From positions 1 through 52,760 of the forward strand of contig CAJONZ010000091.1 of NCBI GenBank assembly GCA_905236065.1: a stretch of 52,760 nucleotides of DNA. The letters are read 5' to 3'. Below the pieces are notes generated by a model that saw nothing but the letters and a program-made list of their open reading frames with translations, made no database searches and was not told where the DNA came from. Of the stretch, positions 45,401-52,294 are shown piece by piece. Position numbers and translations under genes: made by a program. The DNA comes from an uncultured Bacteroidaceae bacterium (lineage in GTDB: Bacteria > Bacteroidota > Bacteroidia > Bacteroidales > Bacteroidaceae). Position 1 is the stretch's first letter. Every line of letters starts with the position of its first letter.

Positions 45401-46043
45401 AGGGAAGGATGGTTTCGTTGACGTGCCCCTTCTCGAAGGCCAGCATGGGATCCATTAACATTACGCTGACGGTGGGTGGTGCCGACGTGGTGAAGTCGCC
45501 CAGGCTGATGTCCATGGGGTCACCCTTGCCCGTAGCTTCGTCCCACACGACATTGGCCTGTAGGTGGATTTTCTTGCCCTGCCACTCGTAGGGCACTTTC
45601 CAAACAACCTTCATGGACTTGTGTGAATTGTCGTCCAGGTCGGCACCGAGCATGAATTCCGACCATTCGCCGGGCTTTAGCGTCAGGTTGTCATAGTTGC
45701 TGCCATAGTGCTCACGTGTTATGGTAAACGTACCGAAGTCTTCGGCTCGTGCTTTCGATTTGTCGCTCCAGTCGTTGCCGTCGCTCTTCCACCAAAATAT
45801 TCTCTTTGTGGTGCCTTCGCAGGTTGCTTCAATATAACTGTTATCAGTCACATAGACATTGCCCGAAAGCAGCCAGTAGTCAAACGTCGGTAACGACAAG
45901 GTGATAGTCTCCTTGCCGGTGAGCATGGCGGTGTAGTTTTGTTTGTCCTTGATAAACGAGGCCGCCTCTACTCTTTGTGGTAGTAGCAAGACCATAGCCC
46001 CCAAAAGGGATTGCAGCAGTAACAGGGAGGTGATTCGCTTCAT
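36477..46043 (-). CDS. Giant multidomain cell-surface protein (3188 residues)
   Basis: Signal peptide about 1-28 (ending RVEA). In order, roughly: a beta-rich N-terminus; fibronectin-III-like modules near 290-385 and 705-780; carboxypeptidase-regulatory-like beta-sandwiches at about 785-875, 885-950 and 980-1100; a Gly/Ser/Ala/Thr-rich stretch near 1300-1365; an unrecognised central region to about 2050; a Big_5-like segment (DDIKISFSEPIAGN, about 2085); two LamG/concanavalin-like domains (about 2125-2310 and 2325-2485); two modules with D(M/R)LAA(F/Y) near 2755-2840 and 3065-3150, with KGWNWVSVNV and YQGWNRIGYQ segments between them; and a tail YTLDGRRMGAKPKQKGLYI. The tail is like those of secreted Prevotella proteins and may be a sorting signal. 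It probably acts as an adhesin or glycan-binding scaffold. It has a good promoter and a leader of about 135 bases. Confidence 0.78.
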   Translation of the reverse strand: MKRITSLLLLQSLLGAMVLLLPQRVEAASFIKDKQNYTAMLTGKETITLSLPTFDYWLLSGNVYVTDNSYIEATCEGTTKRIFWWKSDGNDWSDKSKARAEDFGTFTITREHYGSNYDNLTLKPGEWSEFMLGADLDDNSHKSMKVVWKVPYEWQGKKIHLQANVVWDEATGKGDPMDISLGDFTTSAPPTVSVMLMDPMLAFEKGHVNETILPYTIMARKVNSMTAYYTDRISGENKEMSINNLALSGYIYMPADKAVKDFYLKCNIVDNDGNALTIESERVKIPPLHTASNFSTTLHDNGSVELSWKVEAPELEDIVQTDFWELQRNLTGTTQDDDSQWVTIGQIGYETGQEYYSFTDGDYLNSFQGKTISYRIRRMATSIWGWNEQAGRKLCQQSPDLYLTQMSFGKVCRAADWGMNGQYSVNLSWIPGFGKLGFLLGNDGKVYSTAADATANGNGIWGVVVCTKPLIGWSSKRTPCGEAANAIQFYKETYIDNGQAPPHFRYVYPEYSYLRRIVKGYNGTIPDKPRDNAQFTADTLYETLGNLEADGIEGMRNLNLFVHDDTPWAFNMSGVMSSSPSSTLPLLSRGWVVYDGKGSNSVWDQRARLLLYVDMKNDAGETVATECHDLSGDTSVINRGRYTLQLTRRCVDYDFRLVMKRGTSPLHFYETDADSLVLKIEKEETLAGVYRFMNNDSIVNLTAKQQQTTVELSWQNTGGDSDFYRVLRREHGAQQGEPWDTLATGLTQMYYIDKNPRPQHVYDYRVESVLQCEGLKVNGQTVTGQCAPTGMVCGYVRLADGTGLGDLMVSAEPVGDIMGAEIKTAVTDAAGYFEIGGLIYQQAGSYRVSVASMGDAGSFEPQVVSFDDAVNLQDNFIFTVNTYYTYSGNIYYEGSTIPVAGVQFCRDGVPMVDANQQPIVTDNQGAFSLSIPKGTHRVQAVKTGHQFKNDGYLLNPDSQTGDQRDYNWTKDVSTIRLWDQTRVLLRGRVVGGNDQGLLPLGESLSRNNLGDSLTIVLMLEGDNTSYIVHDPLDPTKKERQETFRHGKTDTTTVFSNRRTIHIRPDNHTGEYETWVYPVKYKVTEVSATGYSTLFQEGKVGETLDLTPLQQGDTAVYSRIYHSIPLLDVEQFNPNGEKYLGVKQYQSQDNIGNKSMVSLWDKENGYSFGFPVFMAGSPYGWMLRAVERYHYNNDSRREADAVSLKGGVVTFHNGLVGNSTVDKIELDSLGGGSYVFVPQNTTFTLDGDQALKTVSITLLYDDAYFDVSPVKGYVMASAAIPNGKTVVAKGIPHLIDILRDPPGGGSSAYLEAGSKLSYAYSASIDATAGLSITSETGTGTDMYQGIIGLAGVTGTETGSLIKMEKTQNFSFSLTTNFGWSWNYSYAFETNERIQTSSAYKWIGPHADLFIGVTDNLILKDAVAVRVVPDSLYQLMTTRQGGTYTAKDGTQVNVRLGGVKVLAQGTDPTGQPIYLIRDQVLAVGSEVSSSFVHSQYHIENELLPNLFKIRNSLLLPKGTEPAYAQTLADKQGFSTYISQVDENDSQFGISKYVQYVPKGFDKSMCRDSISALNDEIKAWLMFLVKNEEEKLKATDLVKNYDIDGAANVQYSESFSCSADRTRYLRWPLINNLNAGGIVSSIDPLMKMLDNVFTNGQILGSPSTYYDDPNSAKVSFTVMGAKTVLKFRPILTANISDKNEIKESWSKKTGFTLSLPQKSNLNIDVYRTKSNLLDVSQEELSNNQFYSLTKEYLDQVRNGMLLSNTTSYMDKLNTPVYSGFVYRTRGGATAAPYENERVTKYYNPGTILDAKTTEIQKLRIWTEQASVSNVPFDEPARFTLYLTMESETPNKTSPYFKLAIDNKYNPKGAKIMVDGNVLNGDGYTVALQPNVVLTKQLEVYPGQDFDYEDLAVCLYDPNDDPRAFTTLISAHFVPSAGKVKIVSPSDKWVVNTESSYDTKRQGYYLPIRIEGFDVNYRGFDHIELQYKLSTQGDKDWVNVCSFYNDRQLMAQASGVVDSIPSDGAIQTRFFGEVDPIEQHYDLRAVVYCRYADGFLTASSAILSGVKDTRRPVPFGTHQPQNSILGIGDDIKISFSEPIAGNYLSSINNFEVLGTPTSRDLSLSTQLSFTGNTWAISKSNCNLSGKSFTVDVMLNPIKTGQNMIVFSHNGFGDGVNFGLTADLRLIARIGEQEVTSSEPIPFNGIRQVAYALQQESDSMLLSLYDGNRLVGQKRIAGVYQTNDILWIGCGGDQSFSNYQGEMLEFRLWNHCLSAAELSEYSQKTLTGYEHGLFSNYPMNEGSGTYCYDRAVGSNDLELTGSVWKRPDGISMQLIGTEGIRLQPNRFNRTNYQDYTLMFWFRTADEDATLMANGEATTETDAYNHFNIGLREGKVLFRSGNHEITTNIQANDNSWHHYAMTVSRSRNVGNIYIDNGLVQSFAVDTLGGIMGNNLALGATYTSATNCEHVLNGNIDEVAMFESVLPPNMLQTYATQTPTGRETALMAYLDFGRSELQDDGTQRLMPTGISLKRYKDAQGNEIALRNDTLVPQSVIDAHADRNLYAPMNNTRKLDNVRFSYVADGKDLLINLDVPDFQIEKSNVQVTVRDVADLNGNTMASPLTMNLYVYRNPLRWDVKRISRTIDYGVGDVFTATIQNLSGQQQIFELLDIPFWLKASKTQGIINALDEEVITFQVSPYINAGSYNEVVSLIGENDMNEPLPLVITVMGEEPEWAVSDELKRKNGLMHIVARVSIDNHVSTDPRDMLAAFSPSQEVMGVTHVEVDQTANANEALTYLTVFGNPKQNTPLNFRFYDASTGKTYLLYERDRKVIKFCPDSIMGSSAQPIEFVNMVEEVQTIDLAKGWNWVSVNVTLNDSINIGNLLNGAAKWEEGDAIEVVSRGKAKAIYCRKASTALGYKWDKESQLVDVDPRIMYRVYSGSAKKAYICGTQSYSSIDVYQGWNRIGYQSPINLPIAQAMSEYTTQGSEGDVLKSQNAFAILSKNSSGQLVWKGSLLYMEKGQGYMLKRKSTTPVSFSYPLYYNDTHYSGSAESPRRSPMRLNHTATTMTVVARVEGVELQQGDRLAAYVDGQLCGLAEVSPDSSFYMSIGSGKALPLAFCIERDGQALAATSNSMTYIADAMVGTPDEPTLINFTNADRYTDGYWYTLDGRRMGAKPKQKGLYIHNGKVEIISR

Positions 46044-46185
46044 GGCAACATTGTAGATTTATTTGTGTGTTAATGTTGAATCTATTTGACCGATTTTAAC
46101 GGCATAGACTGTATGTGTTTTGTCATAATAAAAAATACCTCGCCGATTTAAGCATTGTAAAGAGGCTTGGCGGGTTCTCTTACTG

Positions 46186-46217
46186 CAAATGTAGTGTTTA
46201 TAGTCGAAAAGTCCAAA
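46186..46217 (-). promoter_or_regulatory. Promoter of the giant surface-protein gene
   Basis: Minus strand: TTTG (46214-46217) and TACATTTG (46186-46193), 20 bases apart. Transcription would start near 46179, giving a leader of about 135 bases. Confidence 0.7.
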
Positions 46218-46331
46218 CTTTTTTGGGAAAAATATTTTTTGAACAGACATTTTGGGACGCAGGGGCTATCTACGGACACTCCTCTCAGCGCCCCTTATTT
46301 CAATCTTTTACAACGCTTAACTCTTTCGGAG

Positions 46332-46393
46332 ATGACGCAGAACTCTATTTGATTTCACGCAGAACTGTATAAACGAAAAGAGTTCTTCGTGAT
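46332..46393. repeat. 22-base-period palindromic repeat array, locus 2
   Basis: Two reverse units (46332-46348, identical to the complement of a locus 1 unit; 46354-46370, three changes), exactly 22 bases apart, then a six-base spacer AAACGA and one direct unit (46377-46393, three changes). Locus 1 has the mirror arrangement (one reverse, six-base spacer, three direct). It lies between divergent promoters, not at a gene end. Confidence 0.88.
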
Positions 46394-46552
46394 TTTTGAT
46401 TGGGTTTTTCGGTGTTTCGGGAAGGGGGCAGTGTTGTCACATAGACAGTGAAATTTGTGTTTCAAGGCGAGGGTGTTGTAGGGGAACGAAATAAAATCTT
46501 TTGATTTAACACTAATTAACCTAAAAGAAGTAAAAAAGGCGGTCTGTTTCAC

Positions 46553-46560
46553 TACATTTG
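46553..46560 (+). promoter_or_regulatory. -7 box for the 1391-residue surface protein
   Basis: TACATTTG matches the consensus; the -33 position is A-rich without TTG. The leader to the ATG at 46691 would be about 125 bases. Confidence 0.5.
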
Positions 46561-46690
46561 CAATCATGAATGTCGGTGAAGACAGAGTCTTTCATGCACA
46601 AAAGCTTAAATCTATGCTTATAATCAATAACTTACCGATGGAAGTATAGCTTCTTGACGCTATTTATTAATCAATCATACTCATTATATT

Positions 46691-49600
46691 ATGAAAAAAC
46701 TTTTACTCTCTATGTTTGCGGTCGTGGCATCGGTCGTTGCCATGGCACAAGGTAGCGATGATTTCTCAACCCTCTCTCCGAACAACAGCTACCTAAGCGG
46801 TACAACGGCTGGCGGATGGGCATACGAAAACGCCGCTATACAAAACAGCGGAAACTCCGAGATTTTCGGAGAGGCCGTCGCTGTCTGCATCAATGGAAAG
46901 ACATCGGCAGTGGGTAAAATCACCTCGCCAATCATTGAAGGAGGCATTGGTACGCTGACCCTGAACTATGCTTATATTTTCTCTGAGTCGAAAGGGGTGA
47001 GCTTCAATGTCTCTATCTTGCAGGGTGGGACAGAAGTGTTCTCCCAGAACGTGGTGAACGAATCACTTGAAAAATCGACCGCCGATGCCGAAACGATTGA
47101 GGCGAACATCAGCGGCAACGATTTGCAGATTGTCATCACCAACAACTGCCCTTCAAGCAGCACAAGTAACAAAGACCGCTATTCCATCTGGAGCATCAGC
47201 TGGACGGCCTACTCAGGCGGCGGTGAGCTATCCTATCCGTTGACCGTCACCACTCAGACAGGTGGTTCCCTTATCAATGATTACTCTGGAATTCACATTG
47301 CCGGAGAGGTCATTAACATTGAGGTGATGGAAGACAATCCTACGATGTATGTATTCAAGGGATGGGTGGAGGAACGCTACAACTACGATACCTTAGAGCT
47401 CGTTCAGGCCGACACCATCTCACGGGACATATCCTTCTCCTATACGATGCCTCCTTATCAAGTGACCCTCACCGCTGTGTTTGTTGAGAGTGGAACCTAT
47501 GACCCGACCGGCCCTGGTGATCCTTCAGGCGAAAACGAAACGGCCTATATGAATTTGACGGCACAACTGGGTGAACTTTCGATTGCGCGGGATGATATTA
47601 CGGTCTCAGTTCAGGAGACGGAAAACACCCGTTTGGAGGCTGTCTCACAATACACAACGCTGACCAACCGTGCTGCCACATACGGCGACAAGTACGAAGA
47701 ACGTCTGACGTCCATCAATATGACTCTTGACAGCATCGCTTCTGGGCTTAATGATGTCTCTTTCGCCGTGAATGATACCTACAACACGTTGTCGAATGAG
47801 ATTGAGATGGGTCATGCCAACATGACTTTGGCTGAGGACCAAGCCACCATTTCCGCAGCCATTGCAACGGCGCTCAATACCACCTTCCCAGAGGCCAACC
47901 TTTCTGTCGCCTCCCTGAATATGCGCACAAGTGACATGACCCTGGCTATCAACGACCTGAACATGGAGATGGATAACTACGACATGATGTCTGAAACCCT
48001 TGGAAACAAGGTGATGGAGTTGTCCACAGGAATCACCATGTCTCAGGAAAAGAAAATGCAGACGACCACAAACTTTGAGAACATGCAGCCCATGGCTCTG
48101 GAGGCCATTACTTCTGCTGGGAATTATGGAGATACGTATGCCGGGGATATTTCTGCCCTGCAAGACACGCTGAATGCCATCAGCACAGACCTTGAATCCA
48201 TTACTTACCACGATTACACGGAAGACGTGGAAATGGCTCGCAATGCTTACAAGGTCGATGAGGCATACGATGTATTGATGGAGGAAATGACTGCCTACAG
48301 TGACACTATCATCAGCATCAATGCCCGATTGGATGATTTGGATATCCGCATCGCCAATGCACAGGCTGCCGCCACAAACTTGATGAGTCAGTTACAAGGC
48401 AACGAAATGTGGGTGACACAGCTGAACGAAAAGGCCGGAGAAGTAGAGACAGCGGTAATCCAGTCGCAGGAGAACAAATCCATGACAGAGGCAAACTACA
48501 CCTCGTTGCAGACTTCGGCTGATGCTGTTATTCTCCGTGCAAAGGACTATGACGATGTGTTTGCCGCCGACACGGTGGATTTGCGCAATACGATTGACGG
48601 CATTCGTGCAGACCTTGATGCCATTGTGTATAGGAACTATCAGGATACGATTGCAACGGTTGTGATGGAAAACAAGGTTGAAGAGCGTTACGATGCGCTG
48701 ATGACAGAGATGCAGACGTATATGGATACCGATGTTCCTGAAATCAACACGCAGCTGACCAACCTTGAAGAGCGCATTACTACCGCTTTCACGAACGTGA
48801 ACATGCTGGATGAGGCGATAACATCATACATTGCCACCCTTACCAACAACGTCGTTGTCGATAACGAATTAGTCATATCGCCGAGCTTCAATTTCGAGGG
48901 TACACCGGTGATAACTATTGAAAATGGTGGGGCGCTGAAAATTGAGGCAGGTGCCCTGAGTGCAGGCTTGCTTTCGCTGGAATCCGTCGTGCTGAACACG
49001 AATTTGGCAGAGGGCAGCTATGCACAAATCTGTTCGCAAGAGGATGAAGGGCTGGTGTACATCAATAGCAATTTGTCCATGCGTGTCTATACGCAGGCCT
49101 ACACATGGTATTTCATCAGCTTGCCGTTTGACTGCGAACTGAGTAGCACCAAAAATGAAAGTTATGCACAGTTTGTGGTACGCTACTACGACGGTCAGAG
49201 CCGTGCGGATAACAATGCCGTGGGCTATGCCTGGAAGAATTACAACCTCGCTTCTGACATCATTCCGCAAGGCACAGGCTTTATCTTCCAGACCAATCAG
49301 GACTCATGGACGGAATTCTATGCTACCAGCTCAACCCGCACACGGCCATTTTCGAATACATTGTTCACCCAGACGCTTGCACAGAACGAGTGCAGCAACC
49401 TGGCGAACCATGGTTGGAACCTGATTGGAAATCCGTATGCAAGCTACTACAGCACAAGCGAGTTTAACTTTACTTCCGCAATAACTGTATGGGAAGATGG
49501 CACTTACAAGGCTTACTCACCCACCGATGATGCCTACATGCTCCGTCCTTATCAGGCATTCTTTGTTCAGTGTCCACGCGAAGCTTCCCCAATGATTGAC

Positions 49601-50866
49601 TATATGGCTACAGGCCGTCAGACCATAGCAGAGAACACCAAGAATAGCGAGACGCTGGTAAACTATTCGTTCGACGATGCTGAGAATCCTGCCTTGACGA
49701 TAGGCTCAAAAGCTACGGCTGACTACACGCACGACAGCCCATTCAGTGACGGTAAGTTCCTCAACATCTGGGGAGCGAACGACAACAACGGTGAGACTCC
49801 TATCGTAATCACCAGTGAAGACGTAACGACGAACGGCCAGTGGACACTTGAGTTCGACTGGGCGGGTTACAGCGGTTGTAACAAGAAGGCTGGTTTCACG
49901 AAGCTGTATGATGCAGAAGGAAACGCCATGTTTACAATTTCTGACATCGCTGACTGGAACAGCACGATGACACTTTCCCTCCCAGAAGGTGGTACAATTG
50001 ATGTTGTTCCATGTAACAAATCGACTCGTCTTTCTTCGGACACGGGTTCTGCTCTGACGCTTGCCTATTGGCATCACTTCACTTTTACAGGTACTGCCAA
50101 TGGGGTGTCTATGACCATTGAGAAGTATGTACAAGGTGAACAGATTATTAAAGAGGTTATATGGGATAATGTGAAAGTTTCTTCAACGAACTTCTCTCCT
50201 GTTAAGATTGGCTTAAAGCCAGGTTCTTGCGGTGCTGTAGCTATCGACAATCTCAAGTTCGTTGTCGAAACAGGTGGAAGTGCAAAGGGCCGTGTGGCTA
50301 AGAATCCACGACGCAAGCTGATTAACCTCTCACTCAGGAACGATGACCATGAGGATGTTACCCGTGTGGTACTCAACGAGGAGGCAACGGCTGATTACGA
50401 ATTGGAGTGTGATGCCAGCAAGTTCATGTCGCTGAACAGCGAGATGCAACAGCTTTACACCATCGGCACAGGCGGCACGAAGTACGCCATCAACGAGCGT
50501 CCGATGGCTGATGGAACGGTGCAGCTCGGTGTCCACACGCCTGTAGCAGGTGTCTATACGTTGGCCCTTACCCGTAATGATGCGGAAAACATTCTGCTCA
50601 CGGATAAGGAAACGGGCATCACCGTCGATTTGTCGGCAGAAAATTATGAGTTTTATGCTGAAAGCGGCACAAATAATCGTCGCTTCGTGCTCAGTCTGAA
50701 GCCTGAGGCTACCGGCATCAGTGAGATTGCCAACGACGCAGAATCTGTTCCAGCCAACGGCGCAGAATACTTCACACTGGATGGCCGCCGTGTCAACGGT
50801 ACGCCTGCCAAGGGTGTTTATCTCCAGCGCGTGGGCCAGACCGTGAAGAAAGTACTGGTGAAGTAA
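46691..50866 (+). CDS. Large coiled-coil surface protein (1391 residues)
   Basis: Signal peptide 1-19 (ending VVAMAQ). A jelly-roll-like domain (about 22-175) is followed by an InlB/Listeria-Bacteroides repeat-like module (VFKGWVEE, about 180-265), a Pro/Gly linker (YDPTGPGDPSG), and a long helical region (about 285-745) rich in Asn, Thr, Ala, Met and Glu, made of three related units of about 141-148 residues. A beta-domain follows with WYFISLPFDCELS (about 810) and GWNLIGNPYASYY (about 908), then a concanavalin-like domain (about 987-1197), then RRKLINLSLRNDDHED and a final LDGRRVNGTPAKGVYL tail. The helical rod suggests a stalk holding binding domains off the surface. It is transcribed divergently from the giant protein gene and ends at a clear terminator. 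I do not recognise a specific named family for the whole protein. Confidence 0.8.
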   Translation: MKKLLLSMFAVVASVVAMAQGSDDFSTLSPNNSYLSGTTAGGWAYENAAIQNSGNSEIFGEAVAVCINGKTSAVGKITSPIIEGGIGTLTLNYAYIFSESKGVSFNVSILQGGTEVFSQNVVNESLEKSTADAETIEANISGNDLQIVITNNCPSSSTSNKDRYSIWSISWTAYSGGGELSYPLTVTTQTGGSLINDYSGIHIAGEVINIEVMEDNPTMYVFKGWVEERYNYDTLELVQADTISRDISFSYTMPPYQVTLTAVFVESGTYDPTGPGDPSGENETAYMNLTAQLGELSIARDDITVSVQETENTRLEAVSQYTTLTNRAATYGDKYEERLTSINMTLDSIASGLNDVSFAVNDTYNTLSNEIEMGHANMTLAEDQATISAAIATALNTTFPEANLSVASLNMRTSDMTLAINDLNMEMDNYDMMSETLGNKVMELSTGITMSQEKKMQTTTNFENMQPMALEAITSAGNYGDTYAGDISALQDTLNAISTDLESITYHDYTEDVEMARNAYKVDEAYDVLMEEMTAYSDTIISINARLDDLDIRIANAQAAATNLMSQLQGNEMWVTQLNEKAGEVETAVIQSQENKSMTEANYTSLQTSADAVILRAKDYDDVFAADTVDLRNTIDGIRADLDAIVYRNYQDTIATVVMENKVEERYDALMTEMQTYMDTDVPEINTQLTNLEERITTAFTNVNMLDEAITSYIATLTNNVVVDNELVISPSFNFEGTPVITIENGGALKIEAGALSAGLLSLESVVLNTNLAEGSYAQICSQEDEGLVYINSNLSMRVYTQAYTWYFISLPFDCELSSTKNESYAQFVVRYYDGQSRADNNAVGYAWKNYNLASDIIPQGTGFIFQTNQDSWTEFYATSSTRTRPFSNTLFTQTLAQNECSNLANHGWNLIGNPYASYYSTSEFNFTSAITVWEDGTYKAYSPTDDAYMLRPYQAFFVQCPREASPMIDYMATGRQTIAENTKNSETLVNYSFDDAENPALTIGSKATADYTHDSPFSDGKFLNIWGANDNNGETPIVITSEDVTTNGQWTLEFDWAGYSGCNKKAGFTKLYDAEGNAMFTISDIADWNSTMTLSLPEGGTIDVVPCNKSTRLSSDTGSALTLAYWHHFTFTGTANGVSMTIEKYVQGEQIIKEVIWDNVKVSSTNFSPVKIGLKPGSCGAVAIDNLKFVVETGGSAKGRVAKNPRRKLINLSLRNDDHEDVTRVVLNEEATADYELECDASKFMSLNSEMQQLYTIGTGGTKYAINERPMADGTVQLGVHTPVAGVYTLALTRNDAENILLTDKETGITVDLSAENYEFYAESGTNNRRFVLSLKPEATGISEIANDAESVPANGAEYFTLDGRRVNGTPAKGVYLQRVGQTVKKVLVK

Positions 50867-50888
50867 TTGAGACGAAACGAACAAAGAG

Positions 50889-50930
50889 AAGGCTGCATAT
50901 CCGTTGTGGGTATGCAGCCTTTATATATAA
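50889..50930 (+). terminator. Intrinsic terminator after the coiled-coil surface protein
   Basis: AAGGCTGCATATCC (50889-50902) pairs with GGGTATGCAGCCTT (50908-50921): 14 pairs including one G-T, five-base loop, followed by an AT-rich TATATATA tail. It may also serve the dehydrogenase gene from the other side. Confidence 0.8.
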
Positions 50931-50950
50931 ATAGGTGTAAATTCGTTTTC

Positions 50951-51904
50951 TCAGTTCACCTGGTTAATCGGTTCGCCATCAACGAAAGCCTGAACGTTGG
51001 CTACGCATTGTTCAATGAGTCGTTTGCGTGCCTCCACCGTGGCCCAGGCTATGTGTGGAGTCAGGTAGCAGTTTTTCGCTGTGAGCAGTGGGTTGTTCGC
51101 TTCGGCGGGTTCGCGAGTCAGGACGTCGGCACCGTAGGCGGCAATGACACCGTCGTTGAGTGCTTTTGCCAAATCGGCATCGTTGACCAAGGGGCCTCTG
51201 CCGGTGTTGATGAGGATGGCCGACGACTTCATGGTCTCTAAAGTCTCTGCATTTATCATCTCACGGGTGTCGTCGGTGAGGGGGCAGTGCAGGCTGATGA
51301 TGTCGCAACTGCTGAAGAGGTCGTCGAGCGAGGCTTTCTTGATGCCTTCGGGCAGGTCGTCCTCATCCTTTGAGGTGTAGGCCACAACGTTCAAGCCGAA
51401 AGACAAGGCGATGCGAGCCGTGGCCATGCCCGTGTTGCCGAGGCCGACAATGCCCATGCGCTTGCCGCTGAGTTCAAAAAGCCGATGGTCAAGATAGCAG
51501 AAGTCTGGGGAAGAGGTCCAACGCCCCTTTCGGTTTTCGTTTGCATAGTAGTCCGTCCTTCCAACAATGTTGAGGAGGTGGCAGAAAACCATCTGCGCCA
51601 CGCTCTCGGTGCTGTAGGCCGGAATGTTGGTGACGACAATGTTTTGTCGGCTTGCCACTTCCAGGTCAACGACGTTGTAGCCTGTGGCCAACACACCAAT
51701 GTATTGCAGGCGGGGAAGCATGTTCAGCACACTGGCATCGAGGACGACCTTGTTGGTGAGCACCATTTCGGCTCCCTTGCATCGGGGAACAACCTCGTCC
51801 TCGCTGGTTCGTTCATATACCTCTACGTCTGCAATGTTTTCAAGGGCTTCCCAACTCAGGTCGCCGGGGTTGACGGTGTAACCGTCCAATATTACGATTC
51901 GCAT
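50951..51904 (-). CDS. D-isomer-specific 2-hydroxyacid dehydrogenase (glycerate dehydrogenase-like)
   Basis: 317 residues from the ATG at 51904; the longer frame to 51958 adds residues without homology. The substrate-binding half has LQYIGVLATGYNVVDLE and NIPAYSTESVAQMVF. The NAD-binding half has GKRMGIVGLGNTGMATARIA (G-x-G-x2-G), then ISLHCPLTDDTREMIN, INTGRGPLVNDADLAKAL with the active-site Arg, a later Glu (TREPAEANNPLL) and the catalytic TPHIAWAT histidine. It reduces or oxidises a 2-oxo/2-hydroxy acid, probably hydroxypyruvate/glycerate or a similar small acid. It is a single gene with its own promoter. Confidence 0.92.
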   Translation of the reverse strand: MRIVILDGYTVNPGDLSWEALENIADVEVYERTSEDEVVPRCKGAEMVLTNKVVLDASVLNMLPRLQYIGVLATGYNVVDLEVASRQNIVVTNIPAYSTESVAQMVFCHLLNIVGRTDYYANENRKGRWTSSPDFCYLDHRLFELSGKRMGIVGLGNTGMATARIALSFGLNVVAYTSKDEDDLPEGIKKASLDDLFSSCDIISLHCPLTDDTREMINAETLETMKSSAILINTGRGPLVNDADLAKALNDGVIAAYGADVLTREPAEANNPLLTAKNCYLTPHIAWATVEARKRLIEQCVANVQAFVDGEPINQVN

Positions 51905-52005
51905 ATAGCTATGTGTCAAATTTATGTTCTTTCTGTGTTCAAAACGGCAAATTTTCATGTCCCGATGAATGGGGAATCGTCGGGAGTGCCTATTCTAATC
52001 TGTTG

Positions 52006-52037
52006 CAAATTTAGGCATTTTGTGTAGTATGTGCAAA
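52006..52037 (-). promoter_or_regulatory. Promoter of the 2-hydroxyacid dehydrogenase gene
   Basis: Minus strand: TTTG (52034-52037) and TAAATTTG (52006-52013), 20 bases apart. The leader would be about 95 bases. Confidence 0.7.
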
Positions 52038-52054
52038 CAATGTGGCTGATTTTC

Positions 52055-52294
52055 TTATTTTTGTTGCGACGACCTCACAATCCGCACCACACTGACCATT
52101 GTTACTATACATAATATAATAAAGAAGGTGTAATAGGAGTGGTGTGGGCTGGCGTAATACGCATCGGAGATAAATCCCCAACCGAGCAGACGGAAAAACC
52201 AAAGACAGACTTTGACAATGTATTTGCCAAAGAACTCCCCAAAAAACAGGTTGATGAGGAAGATGACTATCTCGTTTTTCTCTCGTCTAATCAT
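52055..52294 (-). CDS. Small membrane protein of unknown function
   Basis: 79 residues. The sequence starts MIRREKNEIVIFLINLFFGEFFGKY and has two hydrophobic stretches (about 9-35 and 55-72), a basic first and last part and no cysteine. A TAATTTTG -7-like box lies 35 bases upstream on the minus strand (52329-52336), without a clear -33. The composition is protein-like and the frame covers most of the gap, so it is probably real, but I do not recognise the family. Confidence 0.55.
   Translation of the reverse strand: MIRREKNEIVIFLINLFFGEFFGKYIVKVCLWFFRLLGWGFISDAYYASPHHSYYTFFIILCIVTMVSVVRIVRSSQQK

Larger units (their letters stand above)
46044..46690. other. Divergent regulatory region between the two surface-protein genes
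   Basis: 647 bases without a supported gene. From left to right: leader of the giant gene, its -7/-33 promoter (46186-46217), the second 22-base-period repeat array (46332-46393), an AT-rich stretch, a plus-strand -7 box (46553-46560) and a 131-base leader for the 1391-residue protein. The leader holds a possible 27-codon frame (46566-46649, MNVGEDRVFHAQ...) and a TGAAGAC/GTCTTTCA hairpin near its start; neither can be shown to be translated or used. Confidence 0.6.
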
